A DNA stretch of 64,000 bases from positions 5,421,245-5,485,244 of the forward strand of contig CM064530.1 of NCBI GenBank assembly GCA_032716605.1, read 5' to 3'. The translations under genes and the position numbers were made by a program. This DNA comes from Paralithodes platypus. Lineage: Eukaryota; Arthropoda; Malacostraca; Decapoda; Lithodidae. Shown here piece by piece: positions 46,690 to 58,719 of the stretch (within the stretch, counting starts at the first letter, position 1; each line of letters opens with the position of its first letter). Under the pieces are notes generated by a model. It saw nothing but the letters and a program-made list of their open reading frames with translations, was not told the origin of the DNA and did no database searches.

Positions 46690-46915
46690 TGGGCAGACAT
46701 TGTGGTGTAGTGAATGTGGGGGGAGCTGCGCATAGGGGTAGACCTAGAATGACGTGGGCTCGGGTACTCCAGTCCGATCTCAAAATAAAGAACTTGACAA
46801 CAGAGGCAGCCCTAAATGGTAGCTTTCCAGGCGGCCCGCCTGGAAAGCTGCCATTTAGGACGTGAGACTGTAACCACATTCTCTGTGGAAAAAACGGTCT
46901 TTAAACATGTATGTA
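46690..46915 (+). mobile_element. RTE-like LINE C-terminal fragment
   Basis: Encodes RGRPRMTWARVLQSDLKIK then LTTEAALNGSFPGG and ends with GGTCTTTAAACATGTATGTA. Same family as 40,192-40,440. An imperfect inverted repeat (GGTAGCTTTCCAGGCGGCCC with its complement) lies at 46,817-46,857. Confidence 0.8.
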
Positions 46916-47282
46916 TGTACAATAATAGGAGGGAGATAAGGCATCGTAAATGTTCGAAATATCCGGCTCTGACCTTTCGCACAATCTAATACCTTGTTTC
47001 ATGCAATCCTTATAAAAAGTAGATGGAAAATTCTTACTCCATAATTCACTTAATATTATAGGAGAAATGAATGTCTGTTACTCGGGTAGAATAATTTACT
47101 TTTGAACTTATCTAAACACAAATATTTTTCCTTACATAACAGCAGAATGGACAAAAAATATAAATCTATACAGTACAGTACATACATATATATTAAATCT
47201 AAAGTTGGCATTGGAAATTTAATATAAAATTGTAATGGTAAATTAAATAGTAACATTTTATGATAATGAATTGAATATTTTT

Positions 47283-47368
47283 GTGATATGACCCAGCCAG
47301 GGCTCGAACCCAGGCCAGTAGTGCAGCACTCCAACACCTTAACCACTAGGCCATCGAGGAGCTTAGAA
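47283..47368 (-). mobile_element. tRNA-derived SINE or tRNA pseudogene
   Basis: The minus strand has CGATGGCCTAGTGGTTAAGG (A box) and CTGGGTTCGAGCCCTGGC (B box and T arm). The T arm pairs, but an acceptor stem and anticodon arm are not convincing. Confidence 0.6.
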
Positions 47369-47728
47369 GTAGTGGTTTCATTTAGAATCTGATCTCATCC
47401 ACCACCACCCGCTCCAATTTCAGAGTTAATTTAAATGCACCAGAGCCAACTTATTTCTTCTCTGAGGAAAAACAAATCCTTTAGTTTTGTTGCACTTTTT
47501 CCATGAAATGAAAGTTCAGGTACTACAAACTAAAAGAAGGTATCTAGATGAAGAAAATACTGGAGAGGTTGTACAGGGACAGAATATAAGGCTTTACCTA
47601 ACAAACTCAACTGGCGGTTAGCAGGATGCAAAGACAATATAAATGTGTCACCTAGAACAGAGACACACAGATTAACCGAGTATCTAAAAATCGGGTTGCT
47701 ACCTAGATGAGTCAAATTTCCTAAACCC

Positions 47729-48104
47729 TATCTATCTATATATCAATTGCCTGACGCCATGATCCCCGAAGGGGTGGCCACGAACGAACCGCCCCATGCA
47801 CCTCTGTCCCCAGTCAGTCGACGCCCCTCCTCCCAACCAGCACCGCCTTCATTCATATACTTCCTCACTCCATCCTTCCACCTCTCCCTCTCTGTCCTTC
47901 CACCTCGCTCTCCTACACCCTCTTAGTCAATCTCTCACTTTCTATACGTTCCATATGGCCGAACCATCTCAAGTTGTTCCTTTTCACACTTTCCAGCACA
48001 TCTACCTCCACACCACACCTCCTTCTTACTTCCTCATTCGTCTATCTATCCTTTCATGTAACTCCGCACGCACTTCTCAAGTACCTCATTTCCACCGCTC
48101 TCAC
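47729..48104 (-). mobile_element. 5'-truncated LINE with (TATC)n tail and 10-bp target duplication
   Basis: Decayed C-terminus and 3' end of the family seen at 49,146 and 62,230. TCCTAAACCC flanks both sides (47,719-47,728; 48,105-48,114), a clean target-site duplication. The tail is (TATC)n on the plus strand. Confidence 0.88.
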
Positions 48105-48114
48105 TCCTAAACCC

Positions 48115-48658
48115 AATACATGGTAAATTCATAGCTGCACTTTGAAGTGCTAATCTCTGTGCCTTAAATACTTGAATTGTACGGGAGTTTAGTAGCTCAC
48201 TATGGGTAACGCCAACGAACTTGACAATAATCTTGATCCCTGACCTCTCTGTAACTCAAAAGGGCCTAGAGCAAACTGGCTGCAAATATCCACACCTATT
48301 TCCTGGTGGACTCTTCCCAAATGATAGAAACATCAGCCCGATTCCTTATATTAATTTAGAGTTATAAGCAGTTAAGGAGTCAAGATTATTGTCAAATTCG
48401 TTGGTGCTATCTATACCATGGTACACAAGGTTAGCTGTAGAAACCAGGTTAACACTAATTACATTCACCAGATTATTACCCCAGCTCCTAAATTAACAAT
48501 CTACCTATTACAGAAGAACCAAGTTGGAAATTCCCGGCGCGACCGAAGCCGCTCCAAGGACCCGTTCCCCCAGGGAGGGGGCAGGGAATGGTTGTGACGG
48601 TTTGGCTCCCGAAACTGCTCCCCGCGGCCGGCCAAGTTGGTTGGATACCAGTTAATAC
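48115..48658. other. No gene recognised
   Basis: Mixed-composition sequence without coding similarity. A GC-rich stretch at 48,535-48,640 has no open motif. Confidence 0.45.
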
Positions 48659-49144
48659 CTTAACCCTTCCTGCCCGGGCAGCATTTTATAAGGACACCGC
48701 GGAAGATGGGCAGGAACCCGGGTGTCCTTACCTGGTCAGTAAGCTTGAAAGCCTATTCAGCTTGGTCTGAACGCCGTGCGTCCGACGCATGTAAACAAAG
48801 CCGATCGTTGCGTCACCGCACCTCCGAAAACAATAAGGAGACGTCGGATCAATGTTATTGTTGTGACGTCAGACGAAATTAGTGTCTGAAAAGCTCCGAT
48901 ATTGTCAACATCGCGGAAAAATTCGCTCCACGGAAATCGCCATCACAACTGAACCAGTTGACTTAGAGAGCTCTACTCAATGCCAGTCTACAGATTGGAG
49001 ACCGCACTACGTTTAGGGATGCGTGGGAAATTTCTAGCAGTTAAAATAAAAAAAATACGGTAGCCTAGGCCTAGACGTTTTCGGCCAGATCGCCCGGATA
49101 CGACCTCCGTCCTTAGGAGGACCTGCCCAGGCCACGAGGGTTAA
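48659..49144. mobile_element. piggyBac-type MITE, ~485 bp
   Basis: TTAACCCTTCCTGCCCGGGC at the left and inverse GCCCAGGCCACGAGGGTTAA at the right, with a second pairing block around TAAGGAC. The right end has been cut from its natural flank by the LINE at 49,146. Confidence 0.75.
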
Positions 49145-49145
49145 T

Positions 49146-49893
49146 CTATCTATCTATATATCTATTGCCTGACGCCGTAATCCCCGAAGGGGTGGCCACG
49201 AACGAACCGCCCCCATGCACCTCTGTCCCCAGTCAGTCGACGCCCCTCCCCCCAACCAGCACCGCCCTCGTTCATGTACTTCCTCACTCCATCCTTCCAC
49301 CTCTCTTTCGGTCTATCTCTCCCTCTCTGTCCCTCCACCTCGCTCTCGTACACCCTCTTAGTCATTCTCTCGCTTTCCATACGTTCCATATGGCCGAACC
49401 ATCTCAAGTTGTTCCTTTTCACACTTTCCAGCACATCTACCTCCACACCACACCTCCTTCTTACTTCCTCATTAGTCTGTCTATCCCTCCATGTAACTCC
49501 GCACGCACTCCTTAAGTAATTCATTTCCACTGCTCTCACTCTTGGTCTGAGTCTCTCAACCAACGTCCATGCTTCGCTTCCGTAAGTCAGTGTCGGGATT
49601 ACCACACTGTCATGCAAGGACTTCTTCACTTCCATACTGACCACCCTATTTCTTGTTACTGCTTTTAGCGTTCCTACAACCCTCTTCCCCTGTTGTACCC
49701 TCTCCCGCACTTCTTCATCCATAGTCCCATCTTTACTCAACACACTGCCCAGATACTTTAAAGAGTTGACGATCTCCATAGCCTGACCGTTCAGCTTCAC
49801 CTCACACTCTGTGACTTCACCCCTTTCGAAGACCATAACCTTGCTCTTCCCCGTATTTACCTTCAAATTCCGTTTTTCGCACACTGTTCGCAC
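49146..49893 (-). mobile_element. 5'-truncated LINE, C-terminal 243 codons open, 12-bp target duplication
   Basis: An open minus frame encodes [70 protein letters not shown] and [20 protein letters not shown]. This is the RT thumb and C-terminus of an RTE-like element. ACGAGGGTTAAT flanks both sides (49,134-49,145; 49,894-49,905). The 3' end has a CCCCTTCGGGG hairpin and (TATC/GATA)n. It is almost identical to 62,230-62,968, so a recent family. Confidence 0.93.
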
Positions 49894-49905
49894 ACGAGGG
49901 TTAAT

Positions 49906-50768
49906 GCCTTCCCCAAAATGTACGTCATACTGCCTGAGGATCCTTCAATGAACTCAACTACACTGGGTTGTCTTTGCTCCATAATTCATTTAGGCGGACA
50001 AATTTAGTCTGTAAAATGTAAACAAATACACAATCTGTCAGTCAATTATTCAGAACCGGTTGCCTGAGAACAGTACTGTACTCTGCTGGTCCCCAAAATA
50101 ACTTAACATCCAATGGATACTGTTTTTCAAAAAGATGAATGTGGAGGACTGACAGAGCTTGTTTTCATAATTGTACATTACTGTTGTATAATACATTCTG
50201 GAGGAAATCACCAATAAGGTTCCTTCCAGTTTGAGAATTACAGTATGCATTTTTTTTTTTTTTTTTTTTTTTATTTTTTTATACAGTAGTTTAACCAGAC
50301 CACTGAGTCACATTACGAGACTCTCATGGGGCTGGCCAATTCAGTATCCAACTCTGATGGTGAAAATCTGCCACTGCACTAACTATTGTCAACGTAGTCA
50401 ATCTTATGAAGGTACACTAGTGAATGGGTTGAGAAGAAACCCCAATAATTGGTATTACTTGGGTCAATTTAAAAATTAACTTCTTATACCCATTACTGAC
50501 CTCAAACCTTGGCAGTGGGTGCTAAACCTTTTGAAGGTAACTTTCTGCACCTATCAACGTATTTATCATATTAGAGGAAACTACAGAGATTAGCTCTAGG
50601 GCTAAGAGGAGTTCTTCAAAGATTTGCTTTGAACAACCTTTGTCACTTTCCCTATAAGATACAGGTTCAGTGATGGTCATTTCTATACCTCTTACTGCAC
50701 TCCTCTTGAATGAAGTTTGAGTCCTGGAGAGTTGAGATAAAATGTTCACATACATTTTCGTGGTTTCC
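49906..50768 (-). other. KDM1A: KDM1A downstream region / presumed 3' UTR
   Basis: No coding similarity. A T-rich run at 50,251-50,280 on the plus strand (poly(A) with AATAAA-like TTTATT on the minus strand) may be a retroposon tail or the transcript end. The sequence cannot decide this. Confidence 0.4.
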
Positions 50769-50958
50769 TTAAGACGAGGCCTCAGTGGTGGGTGTTCCGT
50801 TAGCTGGTGGTGTGGGTGGTGTGGGTGGGGGTGGGGCAGCATAGGGGCAGCCAAGGAACTGGTCAGCGATGCGCCCCGCCTCACGGAGTCCACTCAGGAA
50901 GGCCCCATGAACCGTCGCCGGATAGTTTCTGATTGTGTGCTCACCTCCAAAAAATAAC
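50769..50958 (-). CDS. KDM1A: KDM1A last exon (FAD motif, C-terminus, stop)
   Basis: Acceptor TTTCCTTAG. It encodes [36 protein letters not shown], then a Pro/Thr-rich tail ending EASS and TAA. GEHT binds FAD in the family. The residue before it is Gly here, where human has Ala. Confidence 0.97.
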
Positions 50959-53134
50959 CTAAGGAAAACAATTGTTAGAAAAAGGGGAGTTTACCAGTAA
51001 ATTTTTTGAGAATCACATAGTTTAAGTATTACAAATAAAAAATAATTTGGGAAAACTTTAAGGTTCATGTGTTATAATATTGACCATGTAAACACAGGGA
51101 GACACTCATAGAGGCAACCTGCCTTTTGTCTCCTTCATACACAGGGGATTTTTTTTTTTTACAAAAATAAATATGTCGACATACAGTACATACATACTGT
51201 ATATACAATTGTTCATTAAAATAAATATAATCAACTCTTCGAAAGTCCTGATACAAAACCACCCATAAATGTAATCCTCATGATTATGGTCATCGTCGAA
51301 AACAAGGTATTACCTCTGATGTTAACCAGACGAGAATCATACATTAGAAGAGGAACTGCTCTAAACTGACAAGAAAGATCAATATATTTCAAAAGGCTTG
51401 GATACATGGATGAACGTTTGAGCCCTGGTGACCCAAAGGGCATTGTGGAAATATAGGGGGTAATCCACAACTGCCACACAGTAGTTATGTATGAGTCCCA
51501 AACTGCAGCACCACATTACTACCTCCTGGGACCATACAAGATCACTGGGAACAATACACTGCTCTCAACCGGACGGTGTTCCTCCTGTTGTTCTCAAAAA
51601 CTGTGCTTCCGTGCTGACTCCCTGCCTAGGCAAACTCTTTCGTCTCTGTCTATCCTCTAACGTCTTCCCTTCATGCTGGAAGTTTGCTCACATTCAACCT
51701 GTCCCAAAGAAGGGTGACCGCTCTCAGCCCTCCAACTATCGTCCAATTGCTCTTATCTCTTGTCTTTCTAAAGTTTTTGAAACTATTCTTGCTTCCAAAT
51801 TTCTTAAGCATTTCTCTTCTCATAATCTGCTCTCAGATCGCCAGTATGGCTTCCTTAAGGGTCGCTCTACTGGTGATCTTCTTTCATATCTTACTAACTC
51901 TTGGTCATCCTCCTTTCGGGACTTCGGTGAGACTTTTTCTATTGCACTAGACATATCGAAAGCCTTCGATAGAGTCTGGCATAAATCTTTAATTTCTAAA
52001 CTACCCTCCTTCGGTTTCTATCCCTCCATCTGTGCCTTTGTCTCTAATTTCCTTTCCGGCCGTTCCATAGCCGCGGTTGTGGACGGCCATTGTTCACTTC
52101 CTCACTCTATAAACTCCGGTGTTCCTCAGGGCTCTGTCCTATCTCCTATTCTCTTTCTAATTTTTATAAATGATCTCCTTAACTGTACCTTAATTCCCAT
52201 CCATTCATACGCAGACGACTCAACCTTGCACTACTCCATTAGTTTTTCAGAACGCCCCAGCCAGAAATCCCTCAACGACAAACGTAATGAAGCCATAGAA
52301 CTCTTAAATTCTGATCTAAATACTATTTCCAATTGGGGCAGAGAAAACCTTGTTAACTTTAATGCTTCCAAAACCCAATTTCTCCATCTATCTACCCGTC
52401 AGGATCTCCCAGCGGACTATCCCTTATTCTTCAACAATACAAAAATCAACCCTTCATCTTCTCTCAATATTCTTGGTGTCTCTTTTTCTTCTGCTCTCAT
52501 TTGGAAGGACCATATTACCAGTCTTGCTAAGGCAGCCTCCCAGAAGCTGGGTGTGCTCAACCGCCTTAGGGGGTTCTTTTCCCTTGCACAGCTTCTTGCT
52601 CTGTACAGGGGCATAGTGCGCCCTTGTATTGAGTATTGTTCACATGTGTGGGGAGGTTCCTCTCACACTGCTCTCCTAGACAAAGTTGAAAGGAAGGCCT
52701 TTCGTATCATTAACTCCCGTCCACTCACCAACTCTCTGCAATCTCTCTCTCTCCGCCGCAATGTTGCATCTCTCTCGCTATTCTATCGCTACTATAATAA
52801 TCAGTGTTCCTCAGAGCTATCCCAGTGCATACCACCTCCTTTACGTAGGGCACGTGGTACCCGTCTTGCAACTCAATCCCACCCCTACTCTGTGCAACTC
52901 TCCAACCCAAGAGTGAAACGTTACTCTCAAACTTTCTTCTACTCAACAGCTGAGCTCTGGAACTCTCTCCCAGAATCAGTCTTTCCCTCTTCCTATGACT
53001 TAAATTGCTTCAAACTCCGTGTGTCCAGGCATTTTGGCTCGAACGTCCCTTGATTTTGGCCCTGTCACTCTTTCAACTATGGGGGAGGCACTCGCTATAG
53101 GCAGTTATGCCTTTTGCCTCCCTCAATCACATAG

Positions 53135-53170
<36 letters not shown>

Positions 53171-56100
53171 ACAGGGCCATACATCCATACTGTATCTCCG
53201 GACTATACTGTATTATCAACCACCTTGACGTGCTGCTGGAAAGTATAATTGTCACTGACCCAATATACTTTCCAGCAAAGCTACATTTTCTGACAAAAAA
53301 AATATCTTCAGAATGTGGATGATGGGTGTCCCCTCCATAGATAGATGTACTGTATGGAGAAATGAAGACCAATCCACAGAATATCAGAAGATATTTGGAT
53401 AAGTATGTAAGTCATTGGATATTTTGTTATCCATTGTAAAATAGTGTTCACACCAGAGTATCAAGTGAAAGGCAAATCCTTTTCTTTTCAGTTTTTGTTA
53501 TTGTATATGCCAAGATAATATTGTGGTTTATAGTATAATTTATGTCTTTGGAAGTGATCAAATAGCCCAAACAATACCATCTCATGTACATTTTCTTGTA
53601 TTCCTTCTCATATTCATTCAAGTCTTCAAACAATATTGCTCCAGTTTGACACCCTGGTTGACACTCTTACCTTGGTGGCACAGGAGGAGGGTCCTTAGAA
53701 TCCTTTGATGCACTGCTATTGTTACTGCTGTTGCTGTTACTGTCCTTATTATTGTTGTTACTGTTGGTAGTGGTGGAGGTAGTGGTGGTAGTGGCAGCAG
53801 TGGAAGTGGTTGTGGTAGTGGTGGTAGTGGTTGTGGTAGCGGTGGATTGAGTGGTGGTGGAGGTGGTACTGGTGGAGGATGTGGTGGAGGGGGGAGGGGT
53901 GTGGGGGGAGATAGGAGTGGCCAGAATGTCATAGTCGTTGCCTGAAGCCCCGGTGGAGACAAAGGAATAAGAGCCGCGGGACCACGGGTCAGCACGCCAC
54001 CTCGTCACTACCGTCTCCTTGGGCTGGGAGGTAGCACAAGACAAAATGGAACGATTAATGCCAAGGGAATTAAGGAACACCCCGTTCTTAACATTAATCC
54101 TCCATTACAAACCCCAATGCCCTAGAATAAACTAATGAAAGCATATGATCCTCCCGGGATTCGAACTCAGGACACCACACCCAGAACATAAGCATCTAAA
54201 CCATCACACCACCAACACAGTTATAAAAGAAAAATTTACACAAAGTAATACATACTCATTCTCTCATTAAAAAGTATCTATTTATTATAAAATGCAGTTC
54301 AGCAATTATCAGAATAAATGTATTTATTGCGTGGAATTTTGCAAATGAATTTGAACACTTATACACTTAATCTACATCTAATAGACATTATTATGATTAT
54401 TTCAGTACACATTAAGTAATAAAAATGACAACTGTTACACTAATTTATTTGGGTGATTAAATTTATACGGTACTATTTTTGCATTTCTATATTACAAATC
54501 CTTCTAACCTGAGGTACAGCGGAGTTCCCGAAGATGCCTTTGAGGACAGCGATGCAGCGTCCAACAATAACATCATCGCTGACGTTCTCCATGATGGCCG
54601 CCGCCTCCCCCGCCACCAGTGCCAACAACACCGGTGCCCGGTACAGGTTCCAGAACAAGAACAACTCACCTTGGGAATGAATACAAGTACAATAAATATG
54701 ACTTCAATATTTTCTAAACACCTCTGAATTCACATTACGTTAATACATACATACACACATACATACAGTACATTTAAAGACCGAGTGCTGTTCCGATCTC
54801 ATGTCCTAAAGGCAGCCCTATTCAGAGCTACCTCACTTGTCATTTTTTGTTATTCAAGATCCAACTGTAATATCTGATCCCACATCTTTCTTGGTCTTCC
54901 CTTTGTTGCAGCTCCCTCCACGTTCACGGACTTGCATCATTTCACCAAACTTACTTCATCCATCCTCTCCACATGCCCGAACCATCCAAGCCTACTCATC
55001 TCATCACTGATATTTTTTATGCCTAACTGTCTCCTCAACTCTTCACTAGATATCCTATCTTGCACTTTGGCCCCACACATCTATCTCACCATTCTCATCT
55101 CGTTGTGTTCCATTCTGTTGATATCATCTACTTTGACGGGCCACATTTCTGAAGTATGTCATTGTGCTTCTAACACATGAAGCGTATACCTTTCCCTTCA
55201 AGGGAAGAGGGAGCCTTATCATAGTGAGTAGTGGCAACAGTTCTCTGAACTTTCCCCAGCCGCATCTAATTCTGGCGATAGTAGCGGAAATGGTATCACC
55301 CAAGTAGGAAAACTTGTCCACCATCTCTAGTGCCCCATTGCCAAAGTTAACACTCTTGTGCTGATCATTGATCACAAGCTCACCTTTACATACTAAGCAT
55401 ACAAATTTCTCAACTTTGTAAATCTCATTTAATTTAAACACCTTAATTCAGCACAACCAAAGGGTTCAAAACTATCTCTACCATAAGATATTTTTCAATT
55501 AATGAATTACCTCAATTAAAGAAGACAGTATCACTTGAACACTTTTTTTCTGTAACTATATTTGGCAATTGTTTATAAGAATTCAGCCATCTAAGCTATT
55601 CTACCTTTGGTTTAGTTTCCAATACTAATACAAAAAATCACAGAAATGTTGATGGAAATACGTTCGCCCTTGAAAATGACTGATTATAATGTAAAACTTG
55701 CAAAATAATCAAACTAAAACTGGGACGACACAAGATAAATGCAAAAGAACTGATCAAAATCGCTATGTGGAAACTGCTTAATAAAATAAAAATTTGAAAT
55801 AAAAGAACACAATCCACCACATAGGGTGTACACAATACAGTACATGAGCAAGTCAATTTGTTTCCGAAACTTCAAGTTAATAATGCTTGATTAAAATTAT
55901 TGATATCAAATTTTAAAATAGTCACAATCATTGACCTTAAAAAGATTAAATTTATGCAACAATTTACTTGCAACAAAACCTCTGTCTACTAAGAGTCTGT
56001 ATAGTAACTTAGCTCTACCCCAAAAGTCTTCTACTCTGGTACAAATTTTACAAAATCTTATTAGCTGGGAATAAAAATAAATAAAATGTAAAACTTGCAA

Positions 56101-58683
56101 ACTAAACAAACCAAAATTGGGACAAGGACAATATAAAGTCAAATTAAATTATCAAAATCGCTATGTGGAAACAACGCTTACTAAAATTAAAATTATTAAA
56201 TAAAAGAACACAATCCACCACATAGGGTGTACATTACTACACGAGCAAGTTAATCTGTTTCCAGATTAAGTTATTTTACTATCGATATTACTATTAGGGA
56301 AAGGAAAGTTTATTACGTTAAAATTAAAATCGTCAACTTTGTGGTATATTTTAAGTGTGCACTGTTCATTAACAATCTGTATATTTATATCAAGAACATT
56401 TTCAACTTCATTATTTACGTTACCTTGTGTGAGGGGGATGGAATTTGGATAAATTTGTTTAGCGACTTGATTAAAATTTAACATATTACAAACAAGAATA
56501 TTATCAATATATCTACTATTATTACTTAACAATTTAGCAAGTGCTACCCCCTTTGTGATCCCGAGACTCAAGTTATCTGACCTCTGCTGGCGGTGGTGGA
56601 GCCAACATGACCGAAGAGGTTGGCATTGGGGTCCCAGAACACTCGATCAAAACATAAGACAACCTGAAAAATATAAAGTTATTATTATTATTTTATTTAT
56701 CTAAACAGATAAGTTAGGAAACTAAAGCTGCTACTGATTGGGTAGACTAGGCAACCTGTCTATGTGAGTATACCTTATACAATATAAATCCGTACTGCTT
56801 ACCTAAGGGTGAAGCAAGTTAGTGGATGGACTAGCCGCACACCACTGTAGAAAAATAGTGCTACAAAGATACATAGAAGGCCTCGGAGTTGGACGGACCC
56901 TATATTGAGTGGTCAATCTTGTAAGTCCTTCAGTAAACTGGCATGGGTTGTCCCTCTTACAGCGGATAGGATCTATTTCTTGCTGAGGAGGTTCTTTAGC
57001 CCTCTGTTCATGTGCTTAGTCTTCTTGGCCGATGATTTGAATTGGTTACGATACTGCCACTGCGCAAAGCTTTGATGATTTTTTGTCACGTGCGGGGTAG
57101 GGCCCCTCCCTACCCCGCACGTGACAATCATCAAAGCTTTGCGCAGTGGCAGTATAGTAACCAATTCAAATCATCGGCCAAGAAGACTAAGCACACGAAC
57201 AGAGGGCTAAAGAACCTCCACCATCTCCTCAGCAAGAAATAGATCCTATCCCCTGTAAGAGGGACAACCCATGCCAGTTTACTGAAGGACTTACAAGATT
57301 GACCACTCAATATAGGGTCCGTCCGACTCCGAGGCCTTCTATGTATCTTTGTAGCACTATTTTTCTACAGTGGTGTGCGGCTAGTCCATCCACTAACTTG
57401 CTTCACCCTTAGGTAAGCAGTACGGATTTGGAGCGGGGTTGATACGCATTTTAGGGTTTTGTGCACCTTTTGACCCCCCCCCCCCCCCCCCCGTGTAATA
57501 CTACAAACACGGATTGAGAATGCTCGTTTTGTGGGGTCTGGCTGTATATCAGTTAATGTCAGAATGTACCAGTACACTGTACAGTGCATATTAATACTAA
57601 ATTTTAAAATCTAACTATAGTATTTATATTCATTTTACGTACTAACTTGATCACCACATACGAATAGGTTAATCTATCCTACCTAACATAAAGTATAGTA
57701 TGTGCTATTGGTTTTACAATTCAGTGTTGAGGTACTTATGAACAATTAATGTAGAAGGAAAAAGACATACCTTATTGAGATTTCCAAAGCCAAGACGATT
57801 GATGGCGTCGACCTTCCACTGAGGGAGAGGAGGGTTGAAGACCACAGTGTGTGGAGGACTCTGACCCCCCGCCACTGACTGCTTCAACACTCCCAATGGT
57901 AACGTACACAGAACCGCATCAGCTGTTGAAGAAGTGAGAAGGTAAAAATAGAATAAGGATATGAGAGAAATCTATCTATCTACTGTATATACTCAGGCCC
58001 AATCCCCACTTTTCCCCCCTTTTTTTTTAACCGTAAGAAAAGTGATAAAATTAGGATATTGGATAATATAGTAATCTTTAAGACTAATTTGGATATTTGG
58101 TTAGGTCAATGAACGACTATGTAACCATTACCAATATCTTTAATAATATTCATAAAATCTTGGATTATGAATACTTTATAGATACTGTACTGTACAGTTC
58201 TTGATTGTTTACTTAATTTCATTTCTTTTCTACACATATGAATTATATTATTGAAACACCATGAATGATAAAAAATTGAAAAATTAAAGTTACAGACCAA
58301 TGAACTTTAGCCTATGCGCATCATTACAATATTCCCACGAGTACCGGTACCTTTAAGTGTAGCAGGGTTAGAGTGGTTGCGTGCATTAGAGACAGTAACT
58401 TCAGCACCCTGCCCGGTGTAAGTGATCTTGCGGATGGCTGTGTTGAGGCGGATGTCTAGACCTTCACTCAGGCCCACCGGTACACATGAGTAACCGTTAC
58501 GTACTGGGGAAACAAGGCAATAGTTGTGAGGAATAGAAAGTCATTAGTAAATTTATTATACAGTACTCGACAACTTAACAGAAGTGCATGCTATACTGTA
58601 TATAGCAAACAAAACATTAACTAAAATCTATACACATAAAATAGCTAAACAGAATTGCAATACGTTAAAAATTACATTTTGTA

Positions 58684-58719
<36 letters not shown>

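Larger units (their letters stand above)
56786..57429. repeat. 644-bp near-perfect palindrome carrying U4 snRNA 5' ends
   Basis: Arms of about 317 and 322 bp (56,786-57,102; 57,108-57,429) flank a 5-bp centre. They differ only by scattered substitutions and small indels. Each arm holds AGCTTTGCGCAGTGGCAGTA followed by (C/A)GTAACCAAT, the first ~31 nt of U4 snRNA, at 57,041-57,071 (minus) and 57,135-57,165 (plus), pointing away from each other. The rest of U4 is absent. The sequence after it is a different repeat body, part of which occurs alone at 38,536-38,600. It lies in the KDM1A intron between the exons at 56,582 and 57,771. Confidence 0.95.

Noticed and set aside
53019..53322. Lys-rich frames around 53,133-53,168
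   Set aside because: They translate the LINE poly(A) tail.
57041..57165. A working U4 snRNA gene
   Set aside because: Only the first ~31 nt match. The U6-pairing and Sm-site regions are missing in both arms.
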